A stretch of DNA of 64,000 bases, taken from assembly GCA_039105265.1 (NCBI GenBank), contig JAPFFF010000019.1, positions 2,512,501 through 2,576,500 on the forward strand, given 5' to 3'. Within the stretch, counting starts at the first letter, position 1; the number at the start of each line of letters is the position of its first letter. The notes beneath the pieces were generated by a model. That model saw only the letters and a program-made list of their open reading frames with translations, had not been told where the DNA came from and did not search any database. This stretch comes from Tritrichomonas musculus. Its lineage: Eukaryota; Parabasalia; Tritrichomonadida; Tritrichomonadidae. The translations under genes and the position numbers were made by a program. Below are positions 35,591-44,743 of the stretch, piece by piece.

Positions 35591-36455
35591 AATGACGACT
35601 ATGGGAAATCCCATACTCGAAAAAATATATGAAAAATAAATTATTAAAAATATTTTTTTTATTCGTTATTTGAATTATCTTATAAATCTAATTTTTCGGT
35701 AAAATTGAATTACTATTCAAATTAGAATCATCCGACAAATCTGTATTTTTGATAGAGTTCTCAAATTAAAATCATCCGACAAATCTGTAATTTTGAATTA
35801 CTATTCAAATTAAAATCATCCGACAAATCTGTAATAATTGTGAAAGAATTCTGCAGAATCTGATAAATTGAATTACTTCTTAAATAAAATTCATCAGAGA
35901 AATCTGATAAATTCTGAGCATGGCATCTTCTATTCAATTATAAAATTTTTAAATTCAATGCTCTCTCAATTTTACGGAAATTTCCGATTTTTCGAATTTT
36001 ATATCCAGAGCATCTTTTGGAACAAATATCATATATATTTGTAATCATCACATAACCCCAATTTCAAATATTTCACTTTTTCGATTTTTGGTTTCAGATG
36101 ATTATCTCATCTAATATCTTGAAAATTCAAATTTCAAATAAAATAGCTAATCGCAATTAGTTACACAAGAACATCAATAAAACAACGTTTTACAGTATCA
36201 TAATAAGTTTATTCTATGAAATCAGTGTGAAAAAAATATTAACATTTTTAATAATCAACTTCTTTAGCTCAGTGAAACAAAGTAATTATACAATTATATT
36301 GCGGACTTATATAGTAATATATATTTTAAAAATCAGATTCTCAAATCAACTGTAAACATGAAATTTTCACATTTATATTATTCTATTCAAAAAGTGGATT
36401 AATAAAATTTATTTTTCAAATTTAATTTTTTTTTAATTTTTTTTCTTCTTCAAAA
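35591..36455. other. Long AT-rich intergenic region of element D
   Basis: No gene seen. The first third has imperfect repeats around ATCATCCGACAAATCTGTAA (about 35703-35920). It lies between the polymerase and the KilA-N gene and is the longest non-coding stretch of D, so it is a candidate control region. Confidence 0.5.
35703..35920 (+). repeat. Imperfect tandem repeats, unit about 55-60 bp
   Basis: Three clear copies of AATCATCCGACAAATCTGTA (35726, 35772, 35814 regions) alternate with GAATTACTATTCAAATTA; more diverged copies (TTCATCAGAGAAATCTGATA) follow. Confidence 0.75.
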
Positions 36456-37331
36456 ATGAACACAATTGTTACACCAATCAATGATGAATACGAATATTTA
36501 CAATACAATGAACAACTTAGAATCATTCACTCCAAATCTGATGACATGTTTCAAATTCAATCTATAATCAATTCCTGTCATTCAAATAAACCAGCTCGTC
36601 ATTGGTTTCAAAATCAAAGTTCTAAAGAACTTCTTGATTACATAAACGCATCCGGAGGAATTTCGCCGGATGAGAAATTATATGAAAATCGACCATTTCT
36701 TCCAATCAATTTACGAGGAATTTATGTTCACCGTTTACTTGTTAATCATATTGCTATTTGGTGTTCCCCATCATATTCATTTGATATAATGAAACTTCTT
36801 GATTCATACTTTAATCAGCAACGCAATCAATTACAAGAACAAATTAATGAATTGAAATTTCAAAATGATATTAATGAAATGTCAATTGATTGGCATAAAA
36901 GTCGAATTTATGAAAAAGATTCTGAAATTTATATACAACAAATTCAAATCAATGACCAACAAAATCAAATTAACAATTTAATTCCAAGAACTGTTCCAAA
37001 TAATCATGAACACGATTATGTTTTCTTCATTTGGAAGGAATCAATTCCAGATACACCAACACATGTTAAATTACATCTTGTTCGAAGACATTTTGATTCA
37101 TTATCAAGAATTCGAAATCATTTCAATAACCAGGAAGAAAACTGGTTTTTCAGAGATAATTTACCAATCTCAATGTCATGCAATCGTGATATCAAAAATT
37201 TGATTCATGAGAATTTCAATGAAAATGATATGAGAATTGATAAATGTGTCGTTTATGCACGAATTGAATTGTTAAACCAATTGCATGAAATGATTGAAAT
37301 GTATTTTAATGATTTTCAATATTTTGAATAA
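36456..37331 (+). CDS. KilA-N domain protein (291 aa)
   Basis: Residues about 45-127 match the KilA-N DNA-binding domain: RHWFQNQSSKELLDYI, RPFLPINLRGIYVHRLLVNH, IAIWCSPSYSFDIMKLLDSY. A coiled coil (about 125-180) and a C-terminal domain (VFFIWKESIPDTP, HLVRRHFDSLSRI, then a DKCVVYARIELLNQL helix) follow, the layout common in large DNA viruses, where such proteins are thought to act as regulators. It is found only in D here, right after the presumed control region. Function in D is inferred from the domain. Confidence 0.85.
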   Translation: MNTIVTPINDEYEYLQYNEQLRIIHSKSDDMFQIQSIINSCHSNKPARHWFQNQSSKELLDYINASGGISPDEKLYENRPFLPINLRGIYVHRLLVNHIAIWCSPSYSFDIMKLLDSYFNQQRNQLQEQINELKFQNDINEMSIDWHKSRIYEKDSEIYIQQIQINDQQNQINNLIPRTVPNNHEHDYVFFIWKESIPDTPTHVKLHLVRRHFDSLSRIRNHFNNQEENWFFRDNLPISMSCNRDIKNLIHENFNENDMRIDKCVVYARIELLNQLHEMIEMYFNDFQYFE

Positions 37332-37451
37332 ATTACTTAACAAAATATTTTTTTTTGCATTTCTTTCACAGAACATGGTTCTGAGTATTTCCAAAGGAAA
37401 TTCAAAACTCAATTTTTAAAATTTATTTTCAATTTTTTATTTTGTAATCAA

Positions 37452-37949
37452 ATGACAACAACGGCAATTGAAAATTGCAGTGCCAACAAAGTTGGCCCAA
37501 ACCTTCGAGTATATGAATACATCAATTCATTAATCTCATTATTACCAAATCCAGATGAATATCAAAAATGTGATTTTACATTACTTTGTGAACGATTTCC
37601 AATTAATATCGGAAAAGGTACTTACCTTGTTCGTGTGTTATACATTTCATTAACAAACGTTGACAAAAAAATCACACGAATTTATCCAAATCAATTGAAA
37701 GATATGAATCTTGAACATGTAATTCTAACATCAAATCTCCGACGAAGGATTAACATAAATTCTTTTGAAACATTTGTTAATGGTAATACAGATGTTCAAA
37801 CATTTAAAGAACATTCGTTTTACAATTATTCAATTGAACGAATTAACAAATCAAATCAAGAAATGATTTTGAAACTTCGCGAGAAATATGAAATACCTGA
37901 ACCACAAATATTTAAAGGAAACCATCAAGATATTGTTCTTGACGAATAA
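37452..37949 (+). CDS. Conserved protein paired with ATPase (165 aa)
   Basis: Homologue of 63028-63486 in H: YDYINSL, QKCDFTLLCERFPI, VRVLYISL, LTSNLRRRI, then FKEHSFYNYSI and a closing QDIVLDE. In both elements it converges on the packaging ATPase gene. Residues about 5-18 are encoded by a pair of tri-loop hairpins (37464-37496) and are missing from the H protein, so they are a recent in-frame addition. No known domain recognised. Confidence 0.7.
   Translation: MTTTAIENCSANKVGPNLRVYEYINSLISLLPNPDEYQKCDFTLLCERFPINIGKGTYLVRVLYISLTNVDKKITRIYPNQLKDMNLEHVILTSNLRRRININSFETFVNGNTDVQTFKEHSFYNYSIERINKSNQEMILKLREKYEIPEPQIFKGNHQDIVLDE
37464..37496. repeat. Paired tri-loop mini-hairpins inside the 165-aa gene
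   Basis: GCAATT-GAA-AATTGC (37464-37478), spacer AGT, GCCAAC-AAA-GTTGGC (37482-37496). Both stems are 6 bp and perfect. The relative at 63028 lacks this segment. Confidence 0.9.
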
Positions 37950-38040
37950 ATTGAATATTTTTTTGTCTATTTAACAGTTAACTGTTAATTGTGTATGGTT
38001 TCTAGCGGATTTAGCATAGCCAAAATATTTTTTTTTGTGC

Positions 38041-38958
38041 TTACTGGTTGAATCTTATAAATTCAATACTTCCTTCTCGTGTATTCACCAAAACAAAATC
38101 ATGATTCTTCATTCGATTATATTGTCTCCACAAATCTTCAAATTCAACTGGCATAACAACTTGTTGATATATGTAATTCAACTTCTGCCTTGAGAATCCA
38201 TTGAAAATAAAGAATGAAGTACAATTATTCTTATAATCTGTTGGAATCGCTTTGAAGAATTGAACGTTCACATAAACGATTGAATGTTTGTGTCGTAATT
38301 GAGTTATGTAATTTGTGAAGTAAGCAGATTTTAACAATTTCGATTTAATGAAGTCTTCACACAGAATTATTGTATTTAATGGAACGTTTGGTTTTCCAAG
38401 TTTATTGATATTAAGGAATTGAAACATTTTTTCTAGTTTATCTTCATTAATCGTAATCCTACTTGTGCTGGAATATTTAATATATAATTCCTTCCATAAA
38501 TCCAATTCTTTTAAATAAGCTTCAGCATTTGTGTCGGAAACAACTTTCACAGGTAAATTTATCAATTCGCGTTGAGCTTCAAATGTTGAATCATTTATAA
38601 TTCCATTCTTGCTAATATACACAATTAGATGTACATTTGACTCCTTCAATCGAGATATTTGAATTATATCTCTTAATACAATGTGCGATTTACCTTTACC
38701 CTGAGCTCCAACAATAATGTTTAGAGAATTATAATTAGCATAGATTCCAGGGCCAATTGGACGAATAGATTCTGACATTATTTTTGATTCATTTTTTTTG
38801 TACGCTCGATTCATTTCAAAATCAATATCAAAGGGCTTTTCAATCATAATAGGCTTCATAATCATCTTGTGTTCTTCGAATGACTCAAAGTCATCATCAT
38901 AGTCAGAAGTATCTGAAAAAAATATTGTTTTGTAATCAAATTTGCTGGGTTTTAACAT
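38041..38958 (-). CDS. A32-like packaging ATPase (305 aa)
   Basis: FtsK/HerA-type ATPase expected to pump the element's DNA into the capsid. Walker A is VGAQGKGKS (about residues 81-89), after a disordered, acidic N-terminus; Walker B is LNTIILCED (about 191-200); LRHKHSIVYVNVQFF resembles the RH...Q stretch of A32-like enzymes; SFFIFNGFSRQKLNYIYQQV follows. The length is typical. It is followed upstream by the small membrane protein and the 230-aa gene in one direction, suggesting a co-expressed block. Confidence 0.9.
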   Translation of the reverse strand: MLKPSKFDYKTIFFSDTSDYDDDFESFEEHKMIMKPIMIEKPFDIDFEMNRAYKKNESKIMSESIRPIGPGIYANYNSLNIIVGAQGKGKSHIVLRDIIQISRLKESNVHLIVYISKNGIINDSTFEAQRELINLPVKVVSDTNAEAYLKELDLWKELYIKYSSTSRITINEDKLEKMFQFLNINKLGKPNVPLNTIILCEDFIKSKLLKSAYFTNYITQLRHKHSIVYVNVQFFKAIPTDYKNNCTSFFIFNGFSRQKLNYIYQQVVMPVEFEDLWRQYNRMKNHDFVLVNTREGSIEFIRFNQ

Positions 38959-38961
38959 TTA

Positions 38962-39093
38962 TTATGAGTAAAGCTTCGAACGCATCTCCTCTGTGAGTTT
39001 AGGGGGTTCATCTTCTTTGAAAACAGCAATTATTACACACAATTCAATAACATGAACAACCAAAATAGTTCCCAAAAGAATTTCAGAAATCAT
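38962..39093 (-). CDS. Small single-span membrane protein (43 aa)
   Basis: ATG at 39093 is 10 bp past the stop of the 230-aa gene. Residues about 2-25 are hydrophobic (SEILLGTILVVHVIELCV), followed by a charged tail KEDEPPKLTEEMRSKL. A longer start would overlap the upstream gene, so the short form is chosen. It could be a minor virion or membrane-docking protein; function unknown. Confidence 0.55.
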   Translation of the reverse strand: MISEILLGTILVVHVIELCVIIAVFKEDEPPKLTEEMRSKLYS

Positions 39094-39103
39094 TTGAATA
39101 ATT

Positions 39104-39796
39104 TTAAACACATAATTTAAGTGAAATACCATATCGAACAAGTTGTGCATAAACATCATTGTAACCATATTTCAAATCATTTGATTTACCATCTTTTGTG
39201 ACAAGAATTCGTTGGATTTCTAAATATTTATTCTTCGATACACATCCCGTACAACCAGAATCTTCATCAATAATAAGTTCAACTTTATCAGCATGTGTTA
39301 GTATTTTAATTAATTCCATCAATGAATTTGAGTGACAAACCAAGTAATTATTTACACGAAGTGGATTTAATTCATAAATTGAAAGAAGTGTTTCTAAAAA
39401 TTTGTTCTTGACAGTCAAATCCTCAATTTCATTTCGGGCTTCGACTACGTCGGTGGAACCGCCCTCAGCCACTATGTGGTTTCCCAAATCGATGATACCC
39501 TTGTCTCGGACAATAGTCGCAGGCAAGCCAGCTCCGGCTGGCGCTTTGCTTGTTGGAGGTTGAAATTGATATTGAGAATTCTCCTCCGGTATAGTAAAAT
39601 TTACGTCCCTAGATTGTGAATTCATTTGGGGAACATTTGGGTAATAAACAGGTTGACTAATTGGTTGACCAACCGGTTGTGAATTCGATGGTTTGATTTT
39701 GATTTCAACATTAGTTTCTTGGCTCTGTTTTACCGAAGCATCATTTTCAGAACTTAATATTCTTGCTTTCCGTAATACATTCGACATTGATTTCAA
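39104..39796 (-). CDS. Protein of unknown function (230 aa)
   Basis: The N-terminal half is disordered with a Gln/Pro/Val repeat (QPVGQPISQPVYYP); the C-terminal 110 residues are globular (RNEIEDLTVKNKFLETLLSI, then NNYLVCHSNSLMELIKIL and a CTGCVSKNKYLEIQRILV stretch). Several tri-loop hairpins fall in the central coding part (39442-39452, 39468-39480, 39501-39513). It lies between ATPase/membrane protein and the coiled-coil gene, all on the minus strand. Not recognised. Confidence 0.6.
   Translation of the reverse strand: MKSMSNVLRKARILSSENDASVKQSQETNVEIKIKPSNSQPVGQPISQPVYYPNVPQMNSQSRDVNFTIPEENSQYQFQPPTSKAPAGAGLPATIVRDKGIIDLGNHIVAEGGSTDVVEARNEIEDLTVKNKFLETLLSIYELNPLRVNNYLVCHSNSLMELIKILTHADKVELIIDEDSGCTGCVSKNKYLEIQRILVTKDGKSNDLKYGYNDVYAQLVRYGISLKLCV
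39442..39542. repeat. Cluster of mini-hairpins inside the 230-aa gene
   Basis: CGAC-TAC-GTCG (39442-39452), CCAC-TAT-GTGG (39469-39479), TTGTC-TCG-GACAA (39501-39513), GCCAGC-TCCG-GCTGGC (39527-39542). This 100-bp segment is much richer in G+C than the gene around it. Confidence 0.75.
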
Positions 39797-39824
39797 TCTA
39801 AAAAAACCTTTATTCGTAGATTAC

Positions 39825-40055
39825 TCAATCCTTGTTAGCTAATTCATTCAATTCGTTTTCCAATTTTTTTACTTTTTCCTTTAATGAATTAATATCTTCA
39901 ATTAATGATTCACGAACAGCAAGCCCACTGGAACCAAGCATTCCAGATTTGACATTATTTAGATGTTGCTTGTAATCATAACATTTTTCTTTGAGGGTTC
40001 GTTTGATACGTTTAAGTTCAGGAATCTCCTTCTTATATTCGTTTAATTCAGACAT
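39825..40055 (-). CDS. Small coiled-coil protein (76 aa)
   Basis: Fourth complete member of the family at 126-359, with ELNEYKKEIPELKRIKRTLK, MLGSSGLAVRESLIEDINSL and zipper heptads. It is head-to-head with the gene at 40071, 15 bases between starts. Confidence 0.75.
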   Translation of the reverse strand: MSELNEYKKEIPELKRIKRTLKEKCYDYKQHLNNVKSGMLGSSGLAVRESLIEDINSLKEKVKKLENELNELANKD

Positions 40056-40070
40056 TTAATCGAAGCAAAA

Positions 40071-40337
40071 ATGTCCTTTCACTCACAAGTGAGTTCAAAC
40101 TCTACGAGTTATGAACAAAAACGAACCATTCATGATGATAAAAGAATGAATCACTACGATAGATTACAACTTAAAATGCAAAAAGAACGTACCAGAATTA
40201 ATTCTGCACCAACTGTTAAGAAATATGAGGATAAAGGAAGTATTCAACATGAACCTCAAGTATCAACAACAAAAAAATTGAATTTTCACACTTATTCATT
40301 AAATCATTCAGTTGTCCCTCGATGCGATAAAATCTAA
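40071..40337 (+). CDS. Small conserved basic protein (88 aa)
   Basis: Member of the 77-residue family (RTIHDDKRMNHYDRLQLKMQ, RTRINSAPTVKKY, LNHSVVPR) with about 11 extra N-terminal residues. It converges on the 153-aa gene with a 35-bp gap that holds an AGCTTG/CAAGCT hairpin (40352-40365). Not recognised. Confidence 0.7.
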   Translation: MSFHSQVSSNSTSYEQKRTIHDDKRMNHYDRLQLKMQKERTRINSAPTVKKYEDKGSIQHEPQVSTTKKLNFHTYSLNHSVVPRCDKI

Positions 40338-40372
40338 AATATTTATATTTTAGCTTGAGCAAGCTGCGAAAT

Positions 40373-40834
40373 CTAATCCAACATTTGTTGGTTAATATAT
40401 TTGGCAATCTGATTTACAGTATTGGTTAATTCAGCAATTTTTTTATCTAATGTTGTGAATTTGAGTTCATAGCTTTGTTTCAAATCTTTAATCTCGTTAT
40501 CAAAAGTTGACAAATTTTGTGAGAACATACTTTTGAGATTCTCAATATCTGCTTTAATAACATCTTGTTCAAGTTCTTTCAATTCATTAGTTTTGACAAC
40601 TTTCTTTAAAAATATATCTCCCCCAACTCGTTTTGTACCTTCTTTTTGACAATTCTTTTTTGTGATTCTGTATTCAACACCATCTGGTGTAACAATTTTG
40701 TAAACCCGATTTAGATATTGAGTTGTCTGGTTGTTCATATCATCTTTGTGTTTCTGATAGTACAGATTGAACTCCTCAATTGATTTAAAATTCTTTATTT
40801 CAGTAGTTATTTCATTAATTACTTTCAAATCCAT
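40373..40834 (-). CDS. Conserved coiled-coil protein (153 aa)
   Basis: Same family as 20039-20515: EEFNLYYQKHKDDM, NQTTQYLNRVYKIVTPDGVE, YRITKKNC, GGDIFLKK, then a coiled coil with NQIAKYINQQ near the end. It is between the small basic gene and the amphipathic gene, as in B and F. Confidence 0.7.
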   Translation of the reverse strand: MDLKVINEITTEIKNFKSIEEFNLYYQKHKDDMNNQTTQYLNRVYKIVTPDGVEYRITKKNCQKEGTKRVGGDIFLKKVVKTNELKELEQDVIKADIENLKSMFSQNLSTFDNEIKDLKQSYELKFTTLDKKIAELTNTVNQIAKYINQQMLD

Positions 40835-40864
40835 TTAAAATAAAAAAATACAATTTAATCATTT

Positions 40865-41119
40865 TCATGCTACTTCATCAATTAAACTTTTACCAATTTT
40901 AAGACCTTTGTCAGCAAAATTTAATCCTGTATCAATTGCTCTAACAGCATCACCAATAAGAGGTATTTCACCCAAAACAGGTTTTACGGCATTAGTTACT
41001 CTTTTACCAACTTCAACAACTTTGGGAAGTGCTTTACCAACCTTAGTTGCAACATTCTTAATTGTATTACCTACAGATTTAAAAGCGTTTTTCATTTTTT
41101 TGAAGATTCCGATACCCAT
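40865..41119 (-). CDS. Small amphipathic protein next to MCP (84 aa)
   Basis: MGIGIFKKMKNAFKSVG then KNVATKVGKALPKVVEVGK and a Gly/Ile centre (GEIPLIGDAVRAIDTGLN). Same gene as 19748-20002. The ATG at 41119 matches the B and F starts; an ATG three codons upstream is also possible. Divergent from MCP. The capsid-lining or membrane-active role is inferred. Confidence 0.7.
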   Translation of the reverse strand: MGIGIFKKMKNAFKSVGNTIKNVATKVGKALPKVVEVGKRVTNAVKPVLGEIPLIGDAVRAIDTGLNFADKGLKIGKSLIDEVA

Positions 41120-41211
41120 TGTTTTCATTACGAAAAAAGACCCATAATAGTACTTTTTTTGTTTATCATTCAAACTTCGTTTGAAAGTCTTTTTATTCCA
41201 TAAAAAGTCAA

Positions 41212-43236
41212 ATGTTGTATCGCAACGAAAGAGCACATAATTACAAAATTGAAGCAGGAAACGTTCTTGATACATTTAATAAGATGCGTGAAATGATTAA
41301 TACTAATGATGGTACACGCTCATTTTCATTCAGAACTGTTGATTGTCATGACCAACCTGCACCATTTCATCAAGGACAATATTCTCAAATCTCATTAACG
41401 CATCCAGACCATTTCATTTCTGATGTTGATAAAGGATTCTTAACATTTCATGTCAAATTGGATTTACAATTGAATACTGATTTAGCTAAATTACAACAAA
41501 TTGATGACCCAAATAACTTCTACAAATTATTCGTCGGACTTAAATCTTCAAATCAATTATTCGACAGATTGGAAATTCTTCATAATAATGTAAATGTTGG
41601 ATATCAGCAAAACGAATGTGTTCGAGAAGGATTTTTATACTCTGCTGTGAAACCAGAAACTGAAAAAAAGCGAAGACGATTTGTTCATTCACTTTGGGAA
41701 AACGTTTCAAATTATTCACAAACTGTTGCAGGTACTTATGTTAACCTAAATTCATTCAAATCTAATGGTAAATCACAAGTTGAATTTGATTTGAACGTTC
41801 CATTTGATGATTTACTTGCCCTTCAAGCTTTCGATTTATTCCCAAATGGAATCATAGGTGATTTATCAATTCGTTTCCAAGTAACTCCTGCAGGATTAGT
41901 TTGGGCAGCAATTGACCCTTATACTGTTGCTGAAACAAAGGCTTATCTTGAAGATAATGATTCTGTTACATCTGCTGAATTAGAACGATTGAAAGAAATT
42001 AAAGCTCGCGGTCATTTGAAACATCAATTTACACAAATTGGTAATGAAGCTATTATACCAGGACCTGGAACTCCATCTCCAGACCCATCTCCCGAACCAT
42101 CTCCTGAACCAACTCCAGACCCATCTCCTGAACCAACTCCAACACCTGTTAAATACAAGATTCAATATCGAATTGGTGAACAATGGGATAATGATGATGG
42201 AAGTACTGGTTACACTGATATTCTTACAGATTTGGAATTCAATTTCAGTTACACAAAGGAAGAATTTGAAGAATTTGGACTCCAACCAGGTGCAACTGAT
42301 GAAGAAATTTGTGTTCATAATCCTGCTGTAACATTACCTCCATTAAATCATTCTGACAAGAATGGAAGATATTATGCTTGGCAAATTGTTAAAACACCAG
42401 TTGTTTCTGCTAAGCAGACTCTTCAATCAATTCATGATGCTAAATTACAACTTCACAACGAAACATATTCATCACAGAAAGCCACATTAACTGTAAACAG
42501 AATGACAATCACATTATGTAAATCAAATATGCAAGGTTATGGTGTCTGTGAATCTACTAGAAGAGGAATTGAAAATATTCTCCGTGAAGGAATTATAATC
42601 CCATCTCAGAAAGTTGATTACCATTCATTCCCAATTGCTCCTGCCGCAAATGGAATTAAGTCAACATTGAATATTCCATTAATTAATGTTACAACAATGT
42701 CAATTATGTTTCCAAAGCATCATAATGACCTCACTGTTTTCGAAAATCCAGTATATCAAAATTGTTATCTCAATATTGGAGGAAAGAACTTCCCAGATGA
42801 AAATGTTTCAACAATTGGTGCAAGATTCTTTGAGAATCAATTAACCGCTGGAGACCTTGATGCAATCGCATTACAATGCACTAAAGAATTTGAGGACTCA
42901 ATGACTATGCCAAAGAATGATGCAAACGGAGTTCGCTACAAGAATACTTTAAGTGATGCTTCTAGCTTTGTTTTCAATATTCAAACTGAACGTTCATCTG
43001 CTGGTTATTGTTATGATGGTTTGGATGGTGGATTTGGTAACATTCAGGTTCAAGTAAATGGTCAACCAATATATACAGGACCAAATGATACTTACTATAA
43101 TGTTAATGAAGAAGGTACAGTACATCCACCCCCAACACAATTATGGCTCACAAGAGATACCTATTTCAAATTAAGTTTGAATGGTTTAGAGTACATCGAT
43201 GATGAATCTCCAGCTGGTTCACAAATAAACGCATAA
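41212..43236 (+). CDS. Probable major capsid protein of element D (674 aa)
   Basis: Nearly identical to the G copy at 53220-55244 and clearly related to B and F. VPFDDLLALQAF lies near residue 196, KNFPDENVSTIGARFF near 525. Residues about 285-313 are a Pro/Ser/Glu loop of SPEPTPDPSPEPTP type, longer than in B. Size, context (amphipathic protein upstream, integrase downstream) and conservation fit a double-jelly-roll capsid protein. No signal peptide or membrane segment. Confidence 0.78.
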   Translation: MLYRNERAHNYKIEAGNVLDTFNKMREMINTNDGTRSFSFRTVDCHDQPAPFHQGQYSQISLTHPDHFISDVDKGFLTFHVKLDLQLNTDLAKLQQIDDPNNFYKLFVGLKSSNQLFDRLEILHNNVNVGYQQNECVREGFLYSAVKPETEKKRRRFVHSLWENVSNYSQTVAGTYVNLNSFKSNGKSQVEFDLNVPFDDLLALQAFDLFPNGIIGDLSIRFQVTPAGLVWAAIDPYTVAETKAYLEDNDSVTSAELERLKEIKARGHLKHQFTQIGNEAIIPGPGTPSPDPSPEPSPEPTPDPSPEPTPTPVKYKIQYRIGEQWDNDDGSTGYTDILTDLEFNFSYTKEEFEEFGLQPGATDEEICVHNPAVTLPPLNHSDKNGRYYAWQIVKTPVVSAKQTLQSIHDAKLQLHNETYSSQKATLTVNRMTITLCKSNMQGYGVCESTRRGIENILREGIIIPSQKVDYHSFPIAPAANGIKSTLNIPLINVTTMSIMFPKHHNDLTVFENPVYQNCYLNIGGKNFPDENVSTIGARFFENQLTAGDLDAIALQCTKEFEDSMTMPKNDANGVRYKNTLSDASSFVFNIQTERSSAGYCYDGLDGGFGNIQVQVNGQPIYTGPNDTYYNVNEEGTVHPPPTQLWLTRDTYFKLSLNGLEYIDDESPAGSQINA

Positions 43237-43294
43237 AATTGAGATTTGATTTGAGATATTTTTTTTGCTTCTGAATTACCTTATTGTATTCGAA

Positions 43295-44743
43295 ATGTCA
43301 AAAACAAAATCTCTCAGAATTTATGATAAAGAATATCCTTCATTATTGAAATATCCATTCAAATCGAAATACAAATACGTTGAAACTGATTTGCAACCTG
43401 TTTTCAAGAATAACATTGAAACAGAACCTTTCATACCTGATTTCAAACTCAAAGCATGCAAAAAAATGTCAAAACCAAATTTCTCAAATGAACCTGGAAC
43501 TTGGGAAGCTGATTTGATGTTCTCACATTATTATGCAGATGTTGAACATCCAATTAAACAAGAGCAAATCTATCTCGTTTTGATAAATGTGAATACTAGA
43601 TATCTGATTGTGGAACCAATGTCATACAAAAGTGAAATAACTCAAACTTTAAAACGAATTGTTGAAAAGAATCCTAAGTTTGAATTCAAGACAATTAAAT
43701 GTGATGGTGAATCTGGATTTGTTAGTTTAAAAGATGAATGTATTGTATTGAAAGATAATACAAAAGTAATTCTCAAAACAGATATCTCAAATGATTTACA
43801 AGTAGCATACAATTATAAACCTGAGTTAAGAAATCAAGTTAGAAATGAAATATTGTTCAATAATCCCCGAAGGGGCTTAGAGCCGGCGCATACTAATTTG
43901 AAAACGTTAATAGCATTTTTGAAAAAAAGTGGATATAAAAATGTTATCAAGTCACCAATTGCCCGCAACGCGGGCCAGGCAGCCCATGGCTGCTTCTCAA
44001 AAATTGAGTTGAAAATTGACGATATCAATGATTATTATCCAGTCAAATTTGTAATTAATTCTTCCCCTTACGCTCTCGCTCATAAAAACGTTGATTCTGT
44101 AATTAGAACTCTTAGAAATGCCTTCGGAATGGATAATCGAAGAATTGCTGATTATAATCTCATGAGACAAATGGTGAACTTCTATAATAACACTCCTCAC
44201 AATTCATTGAGATTTCGGAATTATGATTATAATGAAGATGAATTATCTGAATATCAAGGTTCTGGTTTAGTTCCACCAACTAAATGGATTTATTATTCTC
44301 CAGTTCAAGTTCAAAACAATGTTGATTTGGAATGGAGATATATTCGAATGATGAAAATGAAATTGAGAAAGATAAATGACAAACAGAAATTGAAAGGCTT
44401 GCTTAATTACAAACGTGGTAACATAATTTTGATACATCTTGACAGAGGTAAGACCCAAAAAAAGCATGAAAAACGACGTCGTGTATTTGATGATATAGCT
44501 GAATTCATTTGTTATCAAAACGGAAATGTTAAATGTAGATTGTTAAATCAATATCTCACATTCAGTAAAACAGACAAGGGGTTAATTCCCTACGAACAAC
44601 CTGAACGAGGGCGTAAAGCTCAAACTGATGTTGAAAAAAATGAAATTGAAATTCCAATTATTTATACAAAATATGTTTGTGATTCCATTGATGACTTGAA
44701 TGAAGATTATAAAGAGTATTTCATACTAAATGTTAACAAATAA
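43295..44743 (+). CDS. Retroviral-type integrase of element D (482 aa)
   Basis: I start at 43295 (MSKTKSLRIYDKEYPSLLKY), the same start as in G. Acidic core positions are in WEADLMF, TIKCDGESGF and AHKNVDSVIRTLRNAFG. Between the second and third lies an expanded region holding two sets of mini-hairpins (43865-43875, 43961-43993), different from G's. The C-terminal KRGNIILIHLDRGKTQKKHE block is present. It overlaps the next gene by 14 bp. Confidence 0.9.
   Translation: MSKTKSLRIYDKEYPSLLKYPFKSKYKYVETDLQPVFKNNIETEPFIPDFKLKACKKMSKPNFSNEPGTWEADLMFSHYYADVEHPIKQEQIYLVLINVNTRYLIVEPMSYKSEITQTLKRIVEKNPKFEFKTIKCDGESGFVSLKDECIVLKDNTKVILKTDISNDLQVAYNYKPELRNQVRNEILFNNPRRGLEPAHTNLKTLIAFLKKSGYKNVIKSPIARNAGQAAHGCFSKIELKIDDINDYYPVKFVINSSPYALAHKNVDSVIRTLRNAFGMDNRRIADYNLMRQMVNFYNNTPHNSLRFRNYDYNEDELSEYQGSGLVPPTKWIYYSPVQVQNNVDLEWRYIRMMKMKLRKINDKQKLKGLLNYKRGNIILIHLDRGKTQKKHEKRRRVFDDIAEFICYQNGNVKCRLLNQYLTFSKTDKGLIPYEQPERGRKAQTDVEKNEIEIPIIYTKYVCDSIDDLNEDYKEYFILNVNK
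43865..43993. repeat. Mini-hairpins inside D integrase
   Basis: CCCC-GAA-GGGG (43865-43875), then a pair GCCCGC-AAC-GCGGGC (43961-43975), spacer CAG, GCAGCC-CAT-GGCTGC (43979-43993). The G integrase has unrelated, hairpin-free sequence here. Confidence 0.9.

Noticed and set aside
35703-35920. CRISPR-like array
   Set aside because: Repeats are imperfect, spacing is irregular, spacers are themselves repeats, and no cas gene exists.
42038-42331. Extra reading frames antisense to or shifted within MCP (and likewise 41980-42318, 54046-54339)
   Set aside because: They owe their length to the Pro/Ser/Glu repeat codons and are shadows of the capsid gene.
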